In this document: positions 55,726 to 64,000 of the stretch, one piece after another
How the letters are laid out: each line of letters starts with the position of its first letter
Position numbering within the stretch: the first letter of the stretch is position 1
Origin: Topomyia yanbarensis
Taxonomy: Eukaryota; Arthropoda; Insecta; Diptera; Culicidae
Assembly: GCF_030247195.1 (NCBI RefSeq)
Contig: NC_080671.1
Location: 203,092,897 to 203,156,896, forward strand
Direction of reading: 5' to 3'
DNA: 64,000 nt
Made by a program: the position numbers and the translations under genes
Notes under the pieces: model-generated
What the model saw: the letters and a program-made list of their open reading frames with translations, nothing else
The model's database searches: none
Told to the model about the DNA's origin: nothing

Positions 55726-58700
55726 GTGTCAGGTAAAGCCAAGAAGGGTATATGTCCTTCCGAAGCAATACAAGATGCTGCACGCCCTCAATGTAAATTT
55801 CACTTACAGTCTGCTGATGAACACAACTCTACCGCCGCTGTGAATCTTCAATGTCAAAAACAAAATTTGGATCCCATCGTAACGAGCACGTCTCTTCATA
55901 GCACATTCGGCTCTACAACGATCACAGAAGGACTAAGCACTCTATGCTATGCTGGTATGACTCATCGCACCCTGGGACGCACTGCTGCTAGCACTATGGA
56001 AGCCCTAGATCCCCCTGCCACAGTCGAGCCATTGCAGCCAGCGCTCACCAGTCGTCCCGGTCCTGTGTGCAGGAGTGGTGAAGGGGTCTTCCAAATCGAT
56101 ACCAACGGCAAGTACGAACCTGATTTTGTTAATGCAAGCATTGATCAGCTCCTCGCTTCCAGTCAATCGCGGCATTCAAACCTACAAATATATTACCAGA
56201 ATGCCGGTGGTATGAATTCAGTAATCGAAGATTATTTGGTAGCAAGTTCGGATGAATGCTTCGACATAATCGCCCTCACAGAGACGTGGCTTAGCGATAG
56301 CACTCTGTCAGTGCAAGCATTTGGTGCCAACTACGATGTTTTCCGAACTGATCGCAGCTCACGTAACAGTCTCAAGGCTACCGGCGGCGGGGTACTTGTG
56401 GCTATCCATCGTCGATTGAAAGCGCAACTGATTGACGATACTTTGGGGGTCTGTGTCGAGCAGGTGTGGGTGCGAATCAAACTGGCTGGCTACGCACTTT
56501 TTCTTTGCGTGGTTTATCTTCCACCGGATCGCACTCGCGATTCGACATTGATTGATTCACATACTGAGTCACTGGAACGGATTTCCGCTCAAGCAAGCCC
56601 GGTTGATGAGATCCTGATTGTTGGTGATTTCAATTTCTCCGGATTAAAATGGCGCTCTGCTTCTGACGGATTTATGTTCGCTGATCCCGAATTGTCATCT
56701 TTTCATGCTGGTATCACCAGTTTGCTTGACTGCTACAGTCTAAATCTGCTGCGCCAAACGAATAATGTGGTGAACGAGAACAACAGAATCCTTGATCTCT
56801 GTTTTTCGAGCAAATCTGACTACGCGCCAAAAGTTACCGCAGCACCGTTCCCCCTGGTAAAGACTGTTAGACATCACCCTCCCCTGCATATATTGCTTGA
56901 AGCGATTCGAGTGAAGCATGACTGCAATGCTTCTGACACCGTCAGCTATAATTTTAGAAAAGCCAACTATAATAGCATTATTGACTTCCTGTCGAATATC
57001 CACTGGACTGAAATTCTCGACAATGATGATGTCAACGTTGCAGTGCAGACCTTCTCCAATGTTATGAGCTATGCTATCGATCGCTATGTACCCAAAAGAA
57101 GTGGCCTTCAATCTAAGCACCCAGCGTGGTACACTGCCGAGCTGAGACGGTTAAAAGCGACTAAAAGAACCGCTCTGAAGAAGTACTCCAAGTTTGGGGG
57201 CTACGTGCTGCGACAACACTACGTTCATGTTAACCAAGTCTATAAAAAGACATCGAAGCGTTGCCATGCCGATTACTTGCGAAACGTACAACGTAAGTTG
57301 AAGTCCGAACCTAAAACATTCTGGAAGCATGTAAACGAGCAAAGAAAGGAATCCGGGTTGCCTTCAACGATGAGCTATGGAGGACGTATGAGCTCTAGTT
57401 TACAGGAGATCTGCCAACTATTCTCTGAAAAGTTCGCGAGTGTTTTCTCCAACGAGAAACTGACACCGACCCAGGCTTCACGCGCGGCTCTCAATGTACC
57501 TCAATCATACCAGTCTTTGAACTCTATCAATATCGACAATAATATGGTACAACTGGCGATTAGCAAAATGAAGGCTTCAACCTCGGCAGGCCCAGATGGT
57601 ATACCAACTATTATTCTAAAAAAATGCTCTGCCGGTCTAATTGAACCTCTTTGTCATCTGTTTCAATTGTCGCTATCAACCGGAGTATTTCCCGAACTCT
57701 GGAAATCCTCCTTCATGTTTCCAGTTCACAAAAAAGGTGATAAAAAGGTAGTTGACAATTACCGTGGTATTACAACGCTAAGCGCAGTTCCTAAGCTGTT
57801 TGAAATGGCTGTGTTGGAACCCATCTCCAGCCACTGCAAACAGTATATCTCCGAGACTCAGCATGGATTTATGCCGAAACGTTCAACATCTACGAATCTT
57901 CTGTCGTTCACAACATATGTTACAGATGCTATGTCGGACGGCCTTCAAACTGACGTTATCTACACGGATCTTTCAGCTGCTTTTGACAAGATAAATCACG
58001 CTATTGCAGTGGCAAAATTGGATAGACTTGGCTTTGGTACTAATATTCTCCGTTGGATGCAATCGTATCTCAGTGATCGTCGTCTAGCAGTCAAGATAGG
58101 TGATTGTGTATCCGAAGAGTTCTTTGCTTCATCTGGTATTCCGCAAGGCAGCCATCTCGGTCCATTGATTTTTCTTCTGTATTTCAACGACGTTAACTTT
58201 TGTTTAGAAGGGCCACGGTTGTCTTTCGCCGACGACCTCAAGTTATACCATAGAATACGGAATACTGATGATGCAGCTTTCCTTCAACGCCAACTGGAAA
58301 CCTTTGCGGAATGGTGCGATATCAACCGAATGACCCTAAACCCCAAGAAATGTACGGTCATTACGTTCTCGAGGAAAAAAACGCCAATTCGATTCAATTA
58401 CTGTCTAGCTGAATCCACAATTGACAGAGCGAATTGCGTCAAAGATCTCGGAGTTTTTCTCGATGAACAACTGACGTTTAAACAGCATATCAGCTATATA
58501 GTCGCAAAGGCATCACGCTGTTTGGGGTTCATAATGAGAATATCTAAGCACTTTTCAGATATTTACTGCTTGAAATCTCTCTACTGCTCACTCGTTCGAT
58601 CAACTCTGGAATATTGTTCAGTTGTGTGGAACCCTCATTATCTCAACGGTGTCCATCGAATTGAGACAGTACAGCGCAGATTTGTTCGGTTTGCCCTTCG

Positions 58701-59061
58701 TCGATTGCCTTGGAGCAACCCTCACCAGCTGCCAAGTTATGAAAGCCGGGGTTTGCTTATTGGACTCGATACATTGCAAGTGCGACGGGATCTATTCCGT
58801 GCTATGACAATTTCGGATATTTTGCAAGATCGAATTGACTGCCCCGAGCTTCTCAGTGCGATAAATATGAATGTTCGCCCTCGCGCCCTTCGCAATAATT
58901 TATTCCTCCGATTACCTCTTCGCCGGACTAACTATGGAGTAAACGGTGCCATCATTGGTTTGCAGCGGACCTTCAACAGAGTGTCATCCGAGTTCGATCT
59001 TCACATTCCACGTAGCAGATTACATGTTGACTTTTTAAATAGATTAAGAAATTATCATTAG
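55726..59061 (+). CDS. LINE ORF2: endonuclease-reverse transcriptase
   Basis: 1,111 codons, unbroken. The N-terminal ~150 residues have no known domain. APE endonuclease (about 155-400): YYQNAGGMNS (N), ALTETWLSD (E), ILIVGDFNFSG (D/N) and RHHPPLHILL (H). RT (about 605-890): MKASTSAGPDGIPTIIL, VHKKGDKKVVDNYRGI, YTDLSAAFDKINHAIA, SSGIPQGSHLGPLIFLLYF and active site FADD at residues 834-837, then FKQHISYIV and LRRLPWSN downstream. No RNase H. The start codon is uncertain; the frame is not open much further left. Cuts target DNA and copies its own RNA. Confidence 0.92.
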   Translation: MSGKAKKGICPSEAIQDAARPQCKFHLQSADEHNSTAAVNLQCQKQNLDPIVTSTSLHSTFGSTTITEGLSTLCYAGMTHRTLGRTAASTMEALDPPATVEPLQPALTSRPGPVCRSGEGVFQIDTNGKYEPDFVNASIDQLLASSQSRHSNLQIYYQNAGGMNSVIEDYLVASSDECFDIIALTETWLSDSTLSVQAFGANYDVFRTDRSSRNSLKATGGGVLVAIHRRLKAQLIDDTLGVCVEQVWVRIKLAGYALFLCVVYLPPDRTRDSTLIDSHTESLERISAQASPVDEILIVGDFNFSGLKWRSASDGFMFADPELSSFHAGITSLLDCYSLNLLRQTNNVVNENNRILDLCFSSKSDYAPKVTAAPFPLVKTVRHHPPLHILLEAIRVKHDCNASDTVSYNFRKANYNSIIDFLSNIHWTEILDNDDVNVAVQTFSNVMSYAIDRYVPKRSGLQSKHPAWYTAELRRLKATKRTALKKYSKFGGYVLRQHYVHVNQVYKKTSKRCHADYLRNVQRKLKSEPKTFWKHVNEQRKESGLPSTMSYGGRMSSSLQEICQLFSEKFASVFSNEKLTPTQASRAALNVPQSYQSLNSINIDNNMVQLAISKMKASTSAGPDGIPTIILKKCSAGLIEPLCHLFQLSLSTGVFPELWKSSFMFPVHKKGDKKVVDNYRGITTLSAVPKLFEMAVLEPISSHCKQYISETQHGFMPKRSTSTNLLSFTTYVTDAMSDGLQTDVIYTDLSAAFDKINHAIAVAKLDRLGFGTNILRWMQSYLSDRRLAVKIGDCVSEEFFASSGIPQGSHLGPLIFLLYFNDVNFCLEGPRLSFADDLKLYHRIRNTDDAAFLQRQLETFAEWCDINRMTLNPKKCTVITFSRKKTPIRFNYCLAESTIDRANCVKDLGVFLDEQLTFKQHISYIVAKASRCLGFIMRISKHFSDIYCLKSLYCSLVRSTLEYCSVVWNPHYLNGVHRIETVQRRFVRFALRRLPWSNPHQLPSYESRGLLIGLDTLQVRRDLFRAMTISDILQDRIDCPELLSAINMNVRPRALRNNLFLRLPLRRTNYGVNGAIIGLQRTFNRVSSEFDLHIPRSRLHVDFLNRLRNYH

Positions 59062-59091
59062 GACCACACTGTGTCTGTTGATATTAATTAA

Positions 59092-60697
<1,606 letters not shown>

Positions 60698-60704
60698 GGT
60701 TTGA

Positions 60705-60800
60705 GACTAAAATTAAGGACATTTGAAGTATAATAAGGACGCTTTCCAAAAACCTCGAAAATAAGGACATGTCCTTTAAAATAAGGACGGTTGGTAACCC
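60705..60800. repeat. end of a GGTTACCAA-type element
   Basis: AAATTAAGGACATTTGAAG, AATAAGGACATGTCCTTTA and GGACGGTTGGTAACCCTA. Inverted relative to the element at 37475-38184; only one end is clear. Confidence 0.7.
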
Positions 60801-61514
60801 TATGTAAGGGTATCTTGGAAATATTGATCATGTATAAATCAAATGGGATTGACGTATTGAAGCAGTCTTGACAATATTTTTATTGACAATATTCTTGTCC
60901 CGTGTAGGGTACGCTTCAGTTAGAGTAGGGTAAATTTGTCGTCGAATACGAATAGATTGCAACTAAGCTCGGAGCAGAATGGCTGCACCTACGCAGCCAA
61001 AATTTAAGTGGGGTAGACAAGTCTTGTTGCTAAGGATAATGGATCGCACCAAACTGGGAGTTAAATAGTTCACGAAAACGGGATGTGTTCTCGGAAGAAA
61101 TTTTACCTACGAATAATTCTCCAAGTACATTAAATAGCTGAATATGCACAAATGATGTTAAAGCGCAAGTAATTAGGAAAGAAAACCTGAATTGAGGGAC
61201 GCTTTACAGTAGGGAAGCATAACTCAAAGGACGAGCTATTTAGCGATACAAGAGAATCTCAGTCAATTCAAACAATTTTGGGAGCAAAACGATAAAGTGC
61301 GAGAAGAACAATCAGTCCCCACGAAGCAACCCTTGATGCAGTCCAGTGTGGAAAGCAGACATTCGCACAATATGGAAGTTTGGTGGTTTCGGAAATCATG
61401 TAGCCTGTCTACAATCCGACAAAGGTATTTCTAGCCAGTTCCATCAAATATGTACAATTTCTTCAGCTTATACAAAACATAGAGATTCTATGGGAACTGG
61501 GAATGGGTCGAATG
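60801..61514. other. unassigned DNA
   Basis: 60830-60910 has weak similarity to the AGCGGCCC-family MITE (GGGATTGACGTATTGAAG and TGACAATATT). No gene seen. Confidence 0.4.
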
Positions 61515-61521
61515 GTATACG

Positions 61522-61932
61522 CACAGAGAACATCCATGATCGAACAAAATATTTAAAAAACGTGTGTAGACAGTTGAATTAATATACGATAAACACTAGC
61601 GCCGCCACAATAACCTATCCCAACTATCCGTCAAATCCATTCCGGAACCGGTTCGAAATCCTGAATGGATTCAGTATGGAATCTTACTCAAAGAAAACAA
61701 CCGATTCCGACACTATTGGTTGATGCATTTGAGCTGTAATTCATGCTGGAAGTCCGAACCGGTTACGGACTAGTTTGACTGGGTAGAGGAAAAACTGCTG
61801 TCAATTAAGTCTAACTCAGCCACAAAAAACATGATGACAGTAGCGCACCTGGCTTGGATATCCCAACTACCTTCGAAGCCGTTAGAGATTTTACACAAGT
61901 TGAATGCTGAAGATGGACGTCTGTTCTCGGTG
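61522..61932. mobile_element. second copy of the 416-bp TIR element
   Basis: 411 bp, CACAGAGAACATCCATG to GGACGTCTGTTCTCGGTG. Flanks GTATACG at 61515-61521 and 61933-61939 are identical. It matches 39962-40377 throughout, including the inner CCCAGTYAAAC-like palindrome, and has lost a few bases near the left end. Confidence 0.9.
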
Positions 61933-61939
61933 GTATACG

Positions 61940-62374
61940 GTTGATTTCTAGAGAACTTTATGTTGTCGGGAAACAATACTAATGGTAATGATTTGTATAC
62001 AGAGGGAAGTGATACATGTATGAATTAGAATATAACGAAAAACTATTTCCAATATGTGTTCTTCTTTTATGATGAAATTAGATAATTGCAAATAACTTTT
62101 TCTGATATACATTGATATTGCTAATAATACTGATGTTAAAACACATTGTTCTTATACAATATTTACAAGTTATCTGATCAAGTTTAGACGTTGGATTGCG
62201 AAACATCTAGAAAATTGGCATATGTGGATTGATGTACAATGTCATGAAATTGTATGGTTCTATAATAAAAAATTCTCTAAAAAAATTATTAATGTTCGAC
62301 AAAAGATCGCCTGATAAATAGTTTCAAAAGTGCTCGTATTTGGTTCTTTTAGATACGTTGTTCTGTTTGCACCA
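61940..62374. other. unassigned AT-rich DNA
   Basis: No gene or paired repeat ends seen. Confidence 0.4.
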
Positions 62375-62875
62375 ATTAAGGCTCAAGTTACCTCAAGGCT
62401 TGGTAGTATGCGTAAGAAAAATTGTGTTCAGCTTTGCCACCAGATTATCCATTTAAACCTTTTCAAAACTCTAAAAGAAGAATATCAGTCGATTTATTAG
62501 ATCATCACGATTCAATTCATGCAAAATACCTGCTGGAAAAACCATCGGCTTAGCTGGATGGTGCATTTGAAAAAGTGGCTGTGATTTTTTATCACACTAC
62601 CACACCGAGCTGGGGTATGCACTACAACTGCGCAATGAAAAAACCACAGCCACTTTTTCAAAAGCACCGTTTAGCTAAGCCGATGGTTTTTCCAGCAGGT
62701 ATTTTGCATGAATTGAATCGTGATGATCTAATAAATCGACTGATATTCTTCTTTTAGAGTTTTAAAAAGGTTTAAATGGATAATCCGGTGGCAAAGCTGA
62801 ACACAAATTTTCCTACCCACACTACCAAGCGTTCAATTCTAACACATGCTTAAAAAAGGTAACTTGAACCTTAAT
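62375..62875. mobile_element. 501-bp foldback element
   Basis: Almost the whole length is an inverted repeat: ATTAAGGCTCAAGTTACC at the left, its inverse at the right, then GTGTTCAGCTTTGCCACC, CATCGGCTTAGC and AAAGTGGCTGTG on both arms. The apex is near 62615. The open frame 62575-62757 lies within it and is a by-product. Confidence 0.88.
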
Positions 62876-63391
62876 GTGTTAATTCATCAATGCTGTTTGT
62901 CGTTGCAATTGTAGATTTTTCATATGAATCTAGAGCACAGATAGAATTTTGAAGGAAGCATTTTGATAGTGACTTCTGCTCATTTTTGAGTTTTATATTT
63001 CTAATACAATGTTTTTTGTAGAGGATGAACGCAAGTCTACTATCATTAGATAAGTATTTGTAATAAACCATTCTAAGCTTATTTTCTTTTATTTGAACAA
63101 TGAAGTGTGTGTTCTGAATCTAACGGTAACTCTTATCCTTGATCATTTTACAGTTATAGTTTTAATGTAACTCCTAGAATATTCATACTAAGACAAAATT
63201 TCGCGCTGGCAAATAAATAATCTTTCTACACATCCCTAAATACATTCACACTAATCTCATACAGCATTAATTCGTCTGCTTTCACTTATTTCAGAGCCTC
63301 AAATCGAAAAACCGTCTTTGAAGAACAAGTTGGCATGCGTGTATTTTGAGTCGATTTGCAAGACATTAGGCTTACATTAGAACTACCGTAA
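62876..63391 (-). other. Wnt 3' UTR (predicted)
   Basis: Non-coding flank downstream of the Wnt stop. A possible polyadenylation signal AATAAA on the minus strand lies at 63088-63093, about 300 nt after the stop. No other gene. Confidence 0.5.
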
Positions 63392-63579
63392 TTATTTACA
63401 CGTATACTCCTCTATATGTCTCGTACATATATCACACTTCACCTGGCAGCACCACTGGAATTTACAGTTACAACGTTCCTTAACCACGATTTTTTTTGTA
63501 TTGTATCCTCTACCACAGCAGAGTATGGCGCATCCATCCAGACCAGACGAGATCTTGTTGCAAACGCGGCCGTGCGTAC
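63392..63579 (-). CDS. Wnt C-terminal exon (gene continues off the window)
   Basis: 188 bp on the minus strand. It follows the acceptor TCTTTACAG, begins in phase 2 after a split codon, and ends at the stop 63392-63394. The 61 residues hold eleven cysteines in the Wnt C-terminal pattern: [40 protein letters not shown] and the end EEYTCK. In Wnt proteins this cysteine-rich region forms the disulfide-locked finger that contacts Frizzled. Secretion and palmitoleoylation signals would lie in upstream exons, beyond 64000. The [15 protein letters not shown] run and EEYTCK end do not let me fix the subfamily; Wnt5 is a plausible candidate and wingless looks unlikely. Confidence 0.95.
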
Positions 63580-64000
63580 CTGTAAAGATAGGACATACAA
63601 TTATTTGATAGAAACTTAGAGTCTGGTTAGTTAAATTTTTTTTTTTTTAAAATGTTACAGCACAGAGAATAACAGCTACAATGAATTGTTCCATAAAACA
63701 TGTTCATATGAAAACGACACCATACCACGAGAGTTCGCGCGAGTGAATTATCATTCTACACTGAGAAATAAAAATATGCATAGTTAGCATACTTTTTATT
63801 CCCGTCTCTTTTCTTCTGCGGTGATTTTTATGCATTTTCATGCATATACTTCTAGTAAGCATTCAATGAGTGGATAGACCGAATATGTCCAATGCATAAA
63901 ATTTACAGGAGAAGAAACGAGAGGCAGATAGAAAAGTATGCTATCGATGCATAAATAAAATTCTGCGTGTACTCTCTTTTGCATACAAGACTTACATAGT
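63580..64000 (-). other. Wnt intron
   Basis: Sequence upstream of the last Wnt exon. Contains the MITE at 63759-63969 and no further exon that I can see. Confidence 0.7.
63759..63969. mobile_element. MITE in the Wnt intron, TSD TA
   Basis: 211 bp, CACTGAGAAATAAAAATATG to AAAATTCTGCGTG with TA on both sides (63757-63758 and 63970-63971). The best preserved copy of the family at 12004-12222 and 5826-5950. Confidence 0.88.

Noticed and set aside
62575..62757. 60-codon ORF in the foldback
   Set aside because: Created by the inverted arms; no domain.

Overview
The window is eukaryotic, AT-rich insect DNA. Short introns with GT/AG ends, tRNA-derived SINEs, RNase H-bearing LINEs, a Gypsy-type LTR element and many palindromic MITEs suggest a mosquito, probably a culicine such as Aedes or Culex. 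The species is inference. Only two host genes are clearly alive. One is a minus-strand homologue of Phafin/PLEKHF (Drosophila rush): six exons at 15780-18099 encode a PH and a FYVE domain, with the last coding exon not found. The other is the C-terminal exon of a Wnt gene on the minus strand at 63392-63579. Its upstream exons lie beyond the right edge.

Layout. 1-10 kb is a dead histone locus. Two tandem histone H3 pseudogenes (2.4 and 3.5 kb) sit on duplicated units; the left unit carries three MITEs that are absent from the right unit. A divergent H2B/H2A pair (8.8-9.4 kb, with a deleted tandem copy at 8.0-8.6 kb) and an H4 pseudogene (9.8-10.0 kb) follow. Fossil histone 3' stem-loops are still visible. 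10-15.8 kb holds MITEs and unassigned DNA, and 15.8-18.1 kb the rush homologue. 19.8-26.4 kb is a chain of DNA transposons: element A (19858-25972), split by a 5.1-kb TA-target element, then element C, with the same octamer GTTTAGCC present three times. 26.4-29.4 kb is a patchwork of inverted arms and palindromes.

32.0-36.9 kb has a SINE with a perfect 12-bp target duplication, a 252-bp (TA)n tract, and a 5'-truncated I-group LINE with a frameshift and a 571-bp DNA transposon inside its reading frame. 37.5-39.1 kb has further TIR elements. 39.5-53.6 kb is a nested stack: a TAA-flanked TIR element contains a hAT-like element, which contains a TIR element and a nearly intact 7.2-kb Gypsy-type retrotransposon, which contains a SINE. 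54.2-59.1 kb is a LINE with both ORFs open, bounded by (TA)n tracts. 59.3-60.7 kb is a decayed LINE in the opposite orientation. 61.5-62.9 kb has a hAT-like MITE and a 501-bp foldback element. The Wnt exon follows, with a TA-flanked MITE in its upstream intron.

How the parts relate. The two host genes are unconnected in function: endosomal PI3P binding for the PH-FYVE protein, a secreted ligand for Wnt. Almost everything else is selfish DNA. The most unusual reading-frame observation is that gag and pol of the LTR element are joined in frame by a consensus-like 110-bp intron whose donor overlaps the gag stop codon, which suggests splicing controls the Gag to Gag-Pol ratio. The same element has a 5' leader of seven irregular repeats. 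I found no rRNA, no free-standing tRNA gene, and no CRISPR array.
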